NCBI RefSeq assembly: GCF_009389715.1
Contig: NW_024067734.1
Span: 558,001-622,000 of the forward strand
Source: Phoenix dactylifera
Taxonomy: Eukaryota; Streptophyta; Magnoliopsida; Arecales; Arecaceae
Length of the DNA stretch: 64,000 nucleotides
Reading direction: 5' to 3'
The stretch's first letter is position 1. The number at the start of each line of letters is the position of its first letter. Below the pieces are notes generated by a model, which worked only from the letters and a program-made list of their open reading frames with translations, was not told the DNA's origin and did not search any database. The position numbers and the translations under genes were made by a program. This document shows, piece after piece, positions 1 through 12,231 of the stretch.

Positions 1-996
1 TGAGTTGACAAAAGTATTACAGGTCAAGTCTTACAAGCCATGAGCAGTTGTTCGAATGCGATTCACCGAAGAGAATGCTACAATGCTAGATTTCAAATAG
101 TCACAAGGAAAGAGAGTGGGAGTGTGGTTCAGGATGGATGTCAAGTTTGAACAGCATCATGCAGCAACTCCTGCTTCTAACAAAGTACCATTCTCACAAA
201 CATGTATAGATTTTGCGCCTCTTATCGATGCATTAGTCCTTTTGGGGGAGGAGAGTGAGAATTAGCATGCCATTAGATCGCATGTAGATTCTGGCGATGA
301 GGCTATTTTAAATTACATGTATCATAACCAAAGAATATACCATAATGCAGGATAAAGAAGCTCAAGAGTAGGCATCAAAATAGCAAGGAAATAGTGTAAA
401 TGATTTAGATAGTACAATGTACACCAAGGGTGATGATGTTTGAGGAGGTGACTGAACTTTGGTTAAAGAGTTGAATAGGGGGAGCAAAATAGAGGGAAGA
501 AAAGGCAGTGCTACAGAGATTCAAAAGAAGCTAAAATTTTGGAGAAAATAATCGATTAAAGTGGCTACCATACCAGTGCTTGACAAGCATGTGGCACTGA
601 TGCAGGCCAGTGCATGTGTGGCAGTGTGTGCCCATGCATGCCCTCGAGCCAGTGACAGGCCGGCGCATCATCAACATAGAGTATGTGGTTATGGTATAGA
701 TTCAATAGCTAGAAAGGACGACTCAAGCCAACCTCAAAATGATGTTGTAAGGCTTGTTCTTCATGTAACCCTACAAAAGAAGAAACCAATTAAAAAGAGT
801 TGCTGATGGAAAAGAATACCGAAATTTCGTCAGGCACATTGTTGTTTAAGAATCATGCTGACCTTTTGCTTCGAACATTCTTCAATCAATTTGTTTTTGA
901 TAGGGCAAAATATCCATAAATTGCTGTCCCAACGGTCGATCTTAAGAAAAGAACTGATAAACATAGTACATGTCACGATGTCTCCTAAGGGGGCAA
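1..996 (+). mobile_element. Internal 3' part of an LTR retrotransposon (no recognisable domain)
   Basis: This stretch lies directly upstream of a clear LTR and ends in a polypurine tract (AAGGGGG, about 987-993), the usual primer for plus-strand synthesis immediately before a 3' LTR. It should therefore be the 3' internal part of an element entering from the left edge. Short open stretches at 561-806 and 855-1043 are interrupted by stops and I could not match them to gag, protease, RT, RNase H or integrase. Assignment rests on position relative to the LTR, not on protein similarity. Confidence 0.45.
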
Positions 997-1635
997 TGTT
1001 GGAGATATTATTGCCTAGAAATTACTATATCGTTATTTTATAATAGTATTATAAAAGAATAATTCACTAAAATAAATTCAGAAGATTGAAAAGAGCTTGT
1101 CTGGATCGAGGCATGTGATATATATTGCTCTAAGAACGTGATTCGCCCCCTACGTACGGGTTTGCAGCGATCTCATCCCCAAGGTATAATAACCCGGCTC
1201 AGCCCGATCCTCATCTAATGAACATGATCGCTGGAAAGGCTTGACCTGACCGACTTCTTTAGTTGCCCAGAAAAGAAGAAAAGATTAAGAAAAATGAAAA
1301 AATAGAAAGCAGAAAGTTGAAGAGTGGAAGAACTCTGTCTGTGGAAGAAACTCTCGGGAGACAGAATACCAGTAAGAAAGAGAGAGAGATTGGATTGGAT
1401 TAAGATTAATCCCGGAGGAGTCATTTATAGACTCTATCTGAAGACAGAAGAGATGCGATGCTTCTGAAGATACTTAATGTTTCGAAAATACCATATCCTT
1501 TCAGAAGCCAGCATTTTCTTTTGAAGAGTCACAACTCTTCTAAAAGAGGCATCTCACAAAAGTGTATTTTAAAATATTTTAAACAACTAAAGGTTTGGAC
1601 ATAAAAAAATAATTTTTTAAATTAAAACTCCAACA
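997..1635 (+). mobile_element. 3' LTR of a plant LTR retrotransposon
   Basis: The segment begins TGTTGGAG and ends CTCCAACA, so it has the TG...CA ends and an inverted terminal repeat typical of LTRs. It is preceded by a polypurine tract. A TATA-like motif (TATAATAA, about 1185) lies in the middle, as expected for the U3/R promoter. Length is about 640 bp. The left LTR is outside the window, so target-site duplication cannot be judged; the bases after 1635 (TGCAA) would be one half of it. Superfamily not determined. Confidence 0.75.
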
Positions 1636-2999
1636 TGCAATGATATTATCAAAGCACATATCATGGTGGAATCAATAAATTGTAGCTATTCATATGCTCT
1701 TGATGGCTTTGTTGCTATTGATCTTCACCTTTTTCAGATCTTTTTTTTCTTCCCTCTGAAATAGTTAATTAAGTTACATTTCCTCATGAAATTCTAGCTC
1801 CATGCCCTCTTTCCTGAAGAAAACACATTTAGCAATTTTGTTTGATAATTATAATTTTTCTAGAAAATATAGTTTCTTTTAATACATAAAAGCAAAAGAA
1901 AATGCTGAGATCTTGAATGTAGGATGAGACCGAGCAAATAAATTGGATTTCTAAAATAAAGCTCAGCATGCCATCACTCAGTGGCCTGTCCCCTAGTAAA
2001 CGATGTTAATTATGGAAAAGTCAACAATATTCAAACATGTCAAAATAGTAAATGAGAAATAGTTAAAAAGAATTATTATCTCTGAACTCATAAAATTTTT
2101 GGTGCTTCCCATGTTGATTATTGTAATGGTTTATTAACAAAAGTTTATTACAAGCATTAAAAGTAGTTGTGGCTTGAGACATTACAAGAAGGATCGCCTG
2201 AACTTGAGTGCCATGTTACGATGGGAGGGAAGAATGAGACATTTGTCAAAGAATGGTGTTTGTTGGATAGATGTTAGCCTTCATGACAAGAAATGGGTGT
2301 GGGAAAAGATGGGAAACAAGATGCAAAATACCTGGGGGGAAAGAGAAGAGGAGGGTGTCAAGGGAAACCAAGGGAAGAGAGCTGAGAAAGTAGTTTGCAA
2401 TTGTTTTCCACTTCCTCATCGGTTCATCTGTAATCTGTCAAGTATTTGAACAAATTCTTCCTTATATATCATGTTTTCCTTTCCATCTTTTCGGTTTTGG
2501 GAAAACCAAATTGAAAGTATACCTCAAAGCGTATGATACAAACTTCAATTGTTCATGGTTGCAACCTATGAGAAGATTCTCTATAATAATCAGAAGTGTA
2601 AAAAAATAGATCAAGAACACCAAAATGTAAGATGGATTGCAGCTTAATTTCGTTAAACCTTCTTGTTTCCACTTTTAAAACAGTCTTTCCAGTCTAGGGA
2701 TACAGTTAACCAGAGTTTAAGCTTCATGGCATGCCTCTCTCATGTCCATAGCTTGGCACCAATTTATACAATTGAGATTAAGTTGAAAGTCAGTCATAAG
2801 ACTTTTTTATGTATCATGTTGCTTCTTGATGACAACAGCATACAGATGAGGCATGGTTTGTTAGCTAAGTTGGGGACTGAGCATCCAACTGCATTGCGCT
2901 CAGACGGTGGGCCGCTACTTCTTAGACCCGGTATGTGGTTATTAGAGCAACTTACATTGCTTACCATATTTTGGTTGACCAGGATTGTTTGGACCTTTG
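1636..2999. other. Intergenic, no gene recognised
   Basis: AT-rich sequence without a recognisable gene. A short open stretch at 2174-2449 (+) has no start context, domain or splice partner that I can see, and is treated as chance. The part from about 2660 onward may already belong to the degraded LINE that becomes recognisable near 3000. Confidence 0.5.
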
Positions 3000-3690
3000 G
3001 AGAGGGTAGCCCTACACCTAAGTTCGTTATGGAGTAGGCCTATATGCTAGCTGTGGAGATTACCCATGTAGGTCCATCGGACAAGTTTTTGACAGCTCAG
3101 GGCATCTGGAGCTCTATATCTGCTCCTGTAACGCTACGGACGGTGTTTATCACTTGGGAGCCCTTACTCTCGAGTTTCCTCAAGGTCAACTTCGATGGAT
3201 GTATGTTGAATAGTGGCAGGAGAGGTGGTAAGGGGCTTTGTGATCAGATGCTCATACTTTAGAGTGGTAGCAGTTGGTGTCTGCCAGATTTTTGATATTT
3301 CTATTCCTGGGGCGGAACTGAGGGCAGCTTAGGTTGGTCTGTGTCAAGCTCGGTGTGTACTGCGGGGCAACACATTCCTGCTTAAAGGTGACTCAGCTAC
3401 GGTGATCGGCTGGATCCATGGGTGCATCGGTGGCATGGGTGGCTGCCATCTATTACTCTAGGACATTTGGGACATGGTAGGTGGAGTCATCGCCTTCCGA
3501 GCCAAGCATGTCTATAGGGAGGCTAATGAAGCTATGGACTCGTTTGTGGCAAATTACTCTGGAAGAGTTTTCTTGATTGGTGAGAGGAAGCTACTTAGAG
3601 TACTCCGAGACTTATTACTTTTTGACTTTTTTAGATGTATTCACACTAGATTTGTATGAGTCATCTATTGTAGCAAAAAAAAAAACTATT
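3000..3690 (+). pseudogene. LINE 3' end: degenerate RNase H (RVT_3-type) plus A-tail
   Basis: Translation in shifting + frames shows the signature of the RNase-H-like domain at the C-terminus of plant non-LTR retrotransposons: a KVNFDG start near 3185, PGAELRAA near 3310, GDSATVIGWIHG near 3390, DIWDM near 3465, then FRAKHVYREANEAMDS near 3500. Frames change several times and stops interrupt it (for example near 3035, 3260 and 3330), so it is dead. The coding part is followed within about 20 bases by an 11-12 base A run at about 3675-3686, consistent with the poly(A) tail of a LINE. The upstream reverse transcriptase is missing or unrecognisable, as in a 5'-truncated insertion. Confidence 0.7.
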
Positions 3691-4299
3691 GTTGGGATGA
3701 GTAAGACGATTGAGTTGTAAGTGAAACAAAGATATGTAATGCTGGATAAACGATCGAATCTGAAGCTAGGTTGATCTTACTAATGTGGCTGCTTGTTCTC
3801 GAATAAAGAATATGTTTTCTGAATTTTCTCTTAATTATGCAACATACAACTTTAAAGGGAGTTGGTAGAGCCCATCTTTGGCTTCATAAATTCAAATTAG
3901 TTGCTTTATGGTTTGGTTTGGGAAAATACAAAATTAAGAAAGAAAATAGCAGCACTATTGAGAGCATTCGTTAGTTGGCTAATTGAAAAAAAATTGTAAG
4001 TAAGAGATAGGACATAGAGGCCATCACTCAAATTGAATTTGTTTTAGAGCCATTCAGCATACTAAGATGTTTCAATTGTGAAACATTTACTGTTGATTCA
4101 AGTAAATACAGGAAGGATGCCAAATGATTACATACCCCTAAATTAATAATCCTTGACGAGTATTTATTATATGAGCGTTAAAAAGCATATCGGCAAAGTT
4201 CGAAGGAATGGAATCAACATTCTAAATTGACATGAGCTAATAGTATTGGGTGATTGTTAGATTTAGGCATGGTATACTAGTTGCATTTACCCGGGAAGA
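3691..4299. other. Intergenic, nothing recognised
   Basis: No coding, RNA or repeat signature seen; AT-rich flank between the LINE tail and the reversed Copia fragment. Confidence 0.4.
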
Positions 4300-5320
4300 A
4301 GTGTTGTGAGACTATCGTATATGTTTCAAACTAGAAGCATGATCAAAACCATACTTATTGTTTGCTGCTCTAGCACATATAGAAGAATTTCTTTATTATG
4401 TCGATCATTGTTGTTGGCTTTAGAGTTCCAACATTTGGATTTTATGTTGCTGACACTGCCACACTCTTTACAAGTAAGTTTGGGATATCGGTCGATTAGT
4501 TTAGATTGCCTTGGTCTTGAATTGCTATCTCTATTAATACTTAGGGCCAGAATATCAAAACTTGTCTTGGGCAATTTGAATGCCCTTCTGCTTGCTCCTT
4601 CGGTGGAGCTGGAGAATATACTCCATAGCTTAGACTTAGGTTTGAATATAGCTAAAAGCTTCATTCAACCCTATTCAGAATTGATAAACCTTCTCCACAT
4701 TTCATTCGCTCTACAGTTCCTTGAAAGAACTACATGTGCGTGGTAGTACCTTGGAGAAGAAAGTTAGCCTGTCCCAGATTTCTTCACAGAATTGAAGCAG
4801 GTATAGAAGACTATCCTTGTTGCATGGTGACAAGCTTCCTTTTCAATTTATAAATTTTGGGACCATTTCCTTCAGAAAAACAACCATCAGATCTGCCCAC
4901 AACTCTTAAACAATCTTGCATAAGTAGCACTATCAGTAAAATCTCTATTAAGAACATTAATTAAACATGACAAAATCATATTGTTACATCATTCCCATGC
5001 CTTGACAATAATGTTAGGTATGGTTGGTTTAGGCAGCTACTCATCCACAAAGCTTAATTATTTTTCACTTTGAGAGCGATAATAATTGTATGCCTCCAAG
5101 TACTATAATTGTCTCCAATAGGAACATATGGAGTCAATATAGTTGTTAGACTATCAAAGTGATGCAAATAATAAGGAGAGTTGAAGTTAGATCCCATACT
5201 ATTATCATTGTCAATAACATCGGATCTATTGAAGACAATTTCTTCTGACATGCTCATGGTGATGGGATGCAAGAAGGAATGAGATGGATTGTAATGGGGA
5301 GGAGATGGAGAGTTAGATAT
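4300..5320 (-). pseudogene. Degenerate Ty1/Copia gag (reverse strand)
   Basis: On the minus strand, 5272-5054 encodes the N-terminal Copia gag pattern: a PYYLHH segment, then GDNYSTWRHTIIIALKVKN, which matches the conserved 'GDNY..W......AL..KNK' region of plant Copia gag-like proteins. Further downstream (minus, about 4664-4326) a cysteine-rich stretch reads CKECGSVSNIKSKCWN, a decayed CCHC zinc knuckle in which the histidine position is lost. Stops between the two parts show it is inactive. The primer-binding site just to the right supports the orientation. Confidence 0.7.
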
Positions 5321-5335
5321 CCTGCTTTGATACCA
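5321..5335 (-). other. Primer-binding site of the reversed Copia element
   Basis: On the minus strand the sequence reads TGGTATCAAAGCAGG, a one-mismatch variant of the tRNA-iMet complement TGGTATCAGAGC used by most plant Copia elements. It lies about 50 bases upstream of the gag start in the correct orientation, so the 5' LTR should lie to its right (from about 5336); the LTR end itself is not clearly resolved. Confidence 0.65.
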
Positions 5336-6290
5336 TAGGCAAATTAGTTGGATGACTTGATCTTTTCAACTATATTTCTTGAATATGTATAATATAATAC
5401 AATGCAGATCTCATAATTTCTAGAGCAGCTAGAAATACAAATCCCATGATCTTAAGAACGACTATAAGGTTTGTACAATAATAAAAGTCAACAATAAAAA
5501 TTCTATGATTGTAGATAGCACAAATATGGAAATGGATTCCAGTGATTTTTTATGATTCTAGGAGCAAAATATAGAAATGGACTCCAATGATTGTACACAA
5601 TTATGGAGTGTAGAGATATGGAAATAGATCCGAATGATTATGAAGAGATAATATGGCATGTGCTTAACTAGGTTGTGTAAAAAGATAGGAACAAATAATC
5701 TTATAATTGTAGCAAGCCTAAGTATGGAAATGAATCTTGATGTTTGTGGACAGAGGAGAGCACATATGCTTGACTTGTTTGTTTAATAAAAAAAACCCAT
5801 GAAAGAAATGGATCCAAGCTGAGTCAGTTATAATGGAAACAAACCCGTGGTTTGGATTGGATTAACCCAATATATAAGCGCAACCAGACTTGCATCGAAA
5901 ATTGTCAACCAATGTCAACTTGGGATAGGTTTTGAGTTGAAAACCTCAACCATATAGTTCGATATCAAGCCAACCAAATTCCTCGCATGACTCAACCAAA
6001 CTTAGTCCTTCTAGTTTATTGAGCTCCCAATGGACTCAACTAAACTTTGCCTATTCTTCCTATAGAAAAACCCTCTCGCCCGCTCTAACTCGAACTCTTG
6101 CTTAAGCTAACCTGATCCAACCTGATCCAACTAAACCCAACTCAACATGACTCTAACTTATTGAACCCAATACAGACCATGTCCCGCTCAAAAGTGCAAG
6201 ATTTGGGTTTGGTGCAAGTTTGGAGAGCCAAATTCATGCCTGGGTTGCCCTGTGTTCAGACCCAATTTGCCAAGGTGGACCCAATTTGAG
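5336..6290. other. Probable decayed LTR, then ECT2-like upstream region
   Basis: The first few hundred bases should contain the 5' LTR of the reversed Copia fragment, but I cannot define its outer end. About 5870-6190 is enriched in short CCAACC/CTGATCC/GACTCAAC words, a degenerate low-complexity repeat similar in style to 16985-17450. No gene seen. Confidence 0.4.
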
Positions 6291-6294
6291 TGAC

Positions 6295-6633
6295 TAGGGT
6301 TTCGGCCTCAAAGGAAGAAGAGGCCCAAAATAGGAATCGTCTCTTGAAATTAAGTAAGGAAGCAAAATCCGGTCATGGGTGGGACTTTTGAATCATCGCT
6401 TTTCCACGCGGCCAAAAGCCCTCTCCGTCTTCTTATATTCTCTCTTCTAAACCCCCTCCCCACCTTGGCTTCTGGTGGCGGCTGTTCTCCCTTTCTCTCC
6501 TTTCTCTCTCCTAGGGTTTTTATCTCTCGTCCAACCCGCTGCCCTTTGCTCCCCCTCCTAGGGCCAGTAGATTTGGGCTTCGCACCCCATCTGTGCCTCC
6601 CGGAGTGGCTCGCTCGCCACCTACAGATCGATC
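6295..6633 (+). promoter_or_regulatory. ECT2-like 5' leader with telo-box motifs and overlapping uORF
   Basis: The region just upstream of the ECT2-like start is pyrimidine-rich (CT-rich tracts about 6420-6520) and carries telo-box motifs (TAGGGTTT, the complement of AAACCCTA) at 6295-6302 and 6512-6519; two more fall in intron 1 (6708-6715 and 6831-6838). Such motifs are common near the start of plant genes linked to translation and growth. An upstream ATG at 6375 opens a 94-codon frame that ends at 6659, overlapping the main ATG (6634) in another frame. If the transcript starts upstream of 6375 this would be an overlapping uORF. Transcription start unknown. Confidence 0.4.
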
Positions 6634-9600
6634 ATGGCTGCCGTGGCTCCCGCCGCTGATCGTATCCTTTTCTCTCCCCTCGCCCCCCCCCCCGCCCCCC
6701 CAAGGTTTAGGGTTTTAGTATTCTCTTGTGATTGGCCTCTGCTCTTTTGTTGATCAAGAGAGATGTTTTTTCCGGCAAAACTTCCCCTATAACTCTTTTC
6801 TGATTCTTTTTGTATAGTGGTGCTGGTTTCTAGGGTTTTATTGGGGTTTATGCTTAGATCTGTAATCTTGCGTTAAAAATAATGGTAGTCTTGATGCTTT
6901 CTCTTTCGATTTAGAATTCAGGTTTCTTCTTTCTTCTGTCTTGCGGTGATCAGATGAGGTTTCAAGGTTTTGTGTTTTATCTTGCAGTTCTTGACCCATG
7001 GTTTGGGTTTACTTTTTCAAAAACGATTCTTTTTTGTTATCTATTTGGACCCTTTCTTTCCCTGCTGCGTCGTCTCCTGCTGCTGTTTTAACATTTATAA
7101 CTAATTAAATAGTCATTTCAGTTGGATTTGGATTCAAATTACTCGCTTTTGTCCGCTTTTTTCATGATGGTTATATTTCATGCGCTTTCTGGAACTCAAG
7201 ATCTGTAATTGACTTTAGATCATAAGATTGCTTTTGCATTGGCGTTTATTGATATCAGGATATCTCGAAAGGGTTTAGTTGGTAATCTTCTATAGCCATT
7301 GCTTTCCCTTAATTTTTCTGTTACAGAAGCTACAGATTTACTGCAGAATCTGTCGCTGGAGCCCAAGAACAAGACTCATGATTCTCCAGAGGTTACCAAG
7401 AAGGTAGCTTTCTTTGTTCCTCAAAATCGTTTATTGGAGATACTTGCGTTATTTTTTTAGCTTGTAAAATAGATATGGGTGATGCTTATACTTTTTTGAT
7501 GTAATTTGACAGCCTTCTGGGATTCAGTATGGTTCTGCGGATGGTGCAGTTGTGCCAAGCGCACAAGTCCCGTCACAAGAGCGCTCTGTGACTCCTCTAC
7601 TTCAGGATGTTATGGATGCAAGCATGTGTTACATACCTAGTGGATATCCATCGACAACTTATTACTATGGAGGTGAGGTTAATTTGCTCTATAATTCCAA
7701 GGTTAATCCGCTGTTCTTACTTCAAGTTTTTAAAAATTTTTCTATAAAAAGATGGCTTTTCTGGGCTGCATAGGTGGCCATCTGGTCTTGTGCAGGCTCT
7801 TGACCACCCTGCTTAAATGGCTGCCTAAGGACACGGTTAGTTGAGGCAGGACAGGTCGTAAGTGTATCAGGCAGGCCTGCTGTAATATTGGTGTCTTTCC
7901 TATTGATTCCGGTCCTCTTATTATTTATTTTGTACTGACAAGTTTTGCTATTTCTTGATTAGCTGTTTGTTTTCATGCTCGTATTGATTGTACTCTATTT
8001 TTGGTAGAATTGCTTGTTGCATTGACTTACTATAATTATGAAGCATGCTTTTGTATCATCAGTTCATGGCAAATTGTAATTTTCTTTCCTAACACCCATG
8101 TTAAACTAGACTGGTCCAAGTTTAATGCCTTTGGACTGAGAATAATGGAGAGAAGTGAAGAGCAATGGAGGAGATAAAGTTGTAATGCCCTGTTTGGTGA
8201 GGAGAGAGGAGAAGAGAAACTCATTTTTTTCTTGTTTGGTTAGAAATTTAATAAGAGAGAAGTGAAATGTAGGAAGAAATGGAGGGAAATGATCTCTCTT
8301 CAAACATCCCTTTATTAATCTCTCTGAAAGTCTTTTCTTTTCTCCTCTTGGATTGAAGTTCTCTTCTTTTCCTTCCCCTTCTTTTCTCTCATTTCTGTTA
8401 TTTCTTTCCTGCCCTAGGCATCCAAGCAGGGTGCAAACATTTTGGCAAGTTATCCTATTTTTCTTTAATTTATTCTGCTATATTTTTAATTTTTAGTCAT
8501 GTTTAAATTATTATAAATTTAATTCGTTTGGCATCATCTGCCCAACTATCTGCTTGGGTTGTTGTTTTCTGCATAAGTGCTGCTTAGTCCCTAGGCTATC
8601 TGCATAGTGCTGCCACAGCCGACTATTAGAAAATTAGTCCTCACAAGTTACTTTACTATGTGCAGCCACAAATATCTGTGAGTAATGACGTTTTTCATTA
8701 TTTTTTCTCGCGCTTTATCAATCAGGAATATTCTCTTTTCTCTTTCTTTGGGTAGGGAATCATTCTTGTTTTAGCCATTTGTTGTTTGTGCTGTCTCAGG
8801 AATTGTCTAAGTCAATGTTATAAATCAGCTGATCAGTATTTTGTTGAATATTTAGGCTATGATGGTGCAATGAATGAGTGGAAGGATTTTGCTAGATATG
8901 CGAATCCTGATGGAGTGGAGATGCCGCCTCCTGTAAGTCTCATGATTTTGCCAATTTGCATTCATTGACCGTTCAAAGCTTTTCTTTTTTGAATTTTCTG
9001 ATTTGCAAGTTGTGGCAAGAATATAGATTATAATAACTTCACCTTGATAGGTTCTTCTGGTTGTTGGCAGGGAGTTTATGGGGATCTGTATCACCATGGA
9101 TATGGGTATGCTCCTTATGGTGCATACCCTTCTCCTGGTTCTACAGTTGCAACCATGGGGCATGATGGTCAGCTATATGGCCCTCAACATTACCAGTATC
9201 CAGCTCAATATTACCAAACACCAACACCTGCTCCTAAACAAGTTTCTCCTTCTCAAGGGGAAGTTTCAACCTCTGCTGCTGCAGACCAGCCCCCTATTTC
9301 AGTAGACGATACTAAAGCTAATTCCAATGTAATTGTTAGTGGAAATGCAGACGGGAGCACTGGAGCAGCTGCAGCAAAACCAAGCCAACAAAATTCATCA
9401 TTAGCATCAACAGGCCTGCACAGTAGAGGTGTTTTAACCAGTGTGCTTCCCTCTTCCGGTTTCCAGGATCCAAGATTCGGTTTTGATGCGATGCGGTCAC
9501 CTATTCCATGGTTTGATGCCCCTGTGTACCCTGATGTGCAGCATAGGCCAGCTATAACTAATACTGCCTCTTCCACTACATCAGCAAGAAACCAAAATCT

Positions 9601-12231
9601 CCGCCCCCTTCCTCACTTCATGGTGTGTAATATATGAGATATATTGTATAAATGAATAGCAGTCTGTTGAAGTACTGTCACTTAGGCATATGCTGTTTTT
9701 ACTTGCTGTACATGCTTACATGATTGACTGCACATACTTGGATAGCCACAAGTCAGTATTTAATTCTGTTCTGTTGATAATTGATATTATGCTGGTAGTT
9801 CTGTGTTTTTGTGGTTTTGTGCATCTGTACAAGCATGTGCAGGATTGCATGTGCATGTTTGCTTCAAATATACTTTTTCTATATGTGTTTCAAATGCATT
9901 TTGAGATTCACTATGCGCAAATAAAATACTTGGTGCTAATGTATTTTCTCTTGTAAAAGTTGTTTCTTTCTCCAAATTATCAATCTTTGACTTTTAAAAA
10001 TTATAAGAATGACTCTTAGGTAATTATTTGTTCATTTTTTATGTTCAGGGTATGCATGCCCCAAGACCTGTGATGGGACCAGCAGCCCCCGGAATCATGA
10101 ACAGGATGTATCCTAACAACAGAATGTACCGCCAGTATGGCAATGCATTTGAAACTGGTCCGGGGTTTCATACAAATGGTTATGATTCCAGAACTAATGG
10201 CCGTTGGGGTTTATCTATGGACAGCAAGTATAAGCCTAGGGGCCGAGGCAATGGATTCTATACTTACATTAATGAGAACTTGGATGGTTTGGGTGAGCTG
10301 AACAGAGGACCTAGGGCTGGTCGATTCAGAACCCAGAAGGGGTTTGGACAAACTTTTACTATTGCTGTCAAGGGACAGAGCCTTCCGACAAATCGAAACA
10401 TTGAGGATGCTAGCCTAGTTCCTGACAAGGAGCAGTATAACCGAGCAGACTTCGCTGAAACATATTCTGATGCAAAGTTTTTTGTCATTAAGTCATACAG
10501 TGAGGATGATGTTCACAAGAGTATTAAGTACAACGTTTGGGCTAGCACTCCCAATGGGAACAAGAAACTTGATGCTGCTTATCAGGAAGCAAAGGAGAAG
10601 TATAGTGGCTGCCCAGTCTTTTTGTTCTTCTCTGTAAGTGGTGTTTCAAATTTTGTAGCACAATTCTTCTCTTTTCTATGTTTTTAGCTCTTTAGCTAAT
10701 TTGTTCGACTTTTCTGTTGATTTGTAGGTGAACACTAGTGGACAGTTTGTTGGTGTTGCAGAAATGGTAGGCCCTGTTGATTTCAACAAGACTGTGGACT
10801 ACTGGCAACAAGACAAGTGGAATGGGTGTTTCCCTGTCAAGTGGCACATTGTAAAGGATGTACCCAACGGCTTTCTCAAGCACATTACACTAGAGAACAA
10901 TGACAACAAACCAGTGACCAACAGTAGAGACACTCAGGAGGTGTGGCTATGTAATTTGATTTTGGCATCTGAAATCTAAGTATTATTATTACTACTTTGA
11001 CATCTTTGTCACTGCAGGTGAAGCTTGAGCAAGGCCTGCAAATTCTTAAGCTTTTTAAGGATCACAAGAGCAAGACTTCCATTCTGGATGACTTCACTTT
11101 TTATGAGACACGCCAGAAGGTGATGCAAGAAAAAAAGGCGAAGCAACAGCAGCTTCAGAAAAAGGCATGATCAGATTCTGACCTATAAATTTAGGATGGT
11201 TCTTATTGTTCAAATTGTTTTGACTTGGTTATATTTCAATAACCTTCAGTCAGTATGACCATCGTACAAGCGCTGATATGGCAGTTGGATTTGGATGCAT
11301 GCCCAAATGTCTTTATTCTGAAAGAAAAAAATAAACAAGTTACACAAGCTTGTAGAAAAAGATCATGTTACTTAAATTATATTTATATTACTCCATTTTA
11401 GCATAGTAGTATTGGAAGTACTCTGATAAAATTTATCAGTGTTTCATCTTATATAAAATTGTGTAAGTACTTTCTTAACTAATTGACTTGTGATGTTGCT
11501 TCTGATTTCAAGCATTTCCATGTTTGTGAGCTCTACAATCACTGCATTGTAACCACATCGTTAATTGGTGATTTTCCCACAGATATTAAAAACTAATCAG
11601 CAATTAAAATATCACATAAGCATCTAAAGTGTCTAATGCATATTCAGTTTGTTGATGTCAACATGGATTCTTTGAGCTGTACATAGGGAGTCCATGGAAT
11701 GCCAAGGATGATTCCTGTTAGCTTTATCTATTAGAGTGCTATTTCAGTTGATAATTGGTATGCCAAAATCTTTTTATAATCCTATATCTGCACCTTCACC
11801 TCAAAAAATGATATCCAGGAGAAAGTTTTAATGCCTCACTGTCTGAAGCTTCTTTTGACATTGATTTACACTGCAGTTTTTCAAACTTGCTATCTGTGCT
11901 TGAACTTTGTTTTTTCTATAACCATGATGAAATTGTTAGCCTCTCTGATACTTGTCGATTAACTAACTACAATACTCTCTTTCTTTTGAAGGTTGTGGAT
12001 GGAATGCCAGTAGACATTGAGGAGAATAGCAAAAATGGGACAGATGGGAAGCCCGGATTTCAGATTCCTCTGGTTCCAGTTTTGAAGAAGGAACCTGTCC
12101 AGGGTGGGCTTGTAGAACTAAAGACATCAAAGGAAAATGGTGTACCTGCAGTATCTGGTGTTGATCCGAAGGATGCTACACCAGTGACTGAGAAGCATAC
12201 TCCTGCAAGTAGCATTGCTCATGGCTGTTAG
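6634..12231 (+). CDS. ECT2: YTH-domain m6A reader, ECT2-like (9 coding exons)
   Basis: Cytoplasmic reader of N6-methyladenosine in mRNA, by family knowledge of plant ECT/YTHDF proteins. Exons: 6634-6661, 7327-7403, 7513-7672, 8856-8932, 9071-9622, 10049-10633, 10728-10940, 11018-11164, 11992-12231; phases agree throughout, giving 692 residues. The N-terminus [20 protein letters not shown] matches the ECT2-type start. Residues about 90-440 form a Y/P/G/Q-rich disordered region. The YTH domain starts near 440 ([14 protein letters not shown]) and runs to about 580; the aromatic-cage tryptophans are W462 (NVWAS), W519 (DYWQQ) and W524 (DKWNG), all present. A lysine/glutamine-rich helix ([13 protein letters not shown]) follows. 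The last intron (11165-11991) needs a GC donor. If it is retained, translation stops at 11167-11169 after 614 residues. The intron boundaries come from reading the sequence and are not supported by transcripts. Confidence 0.9.
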
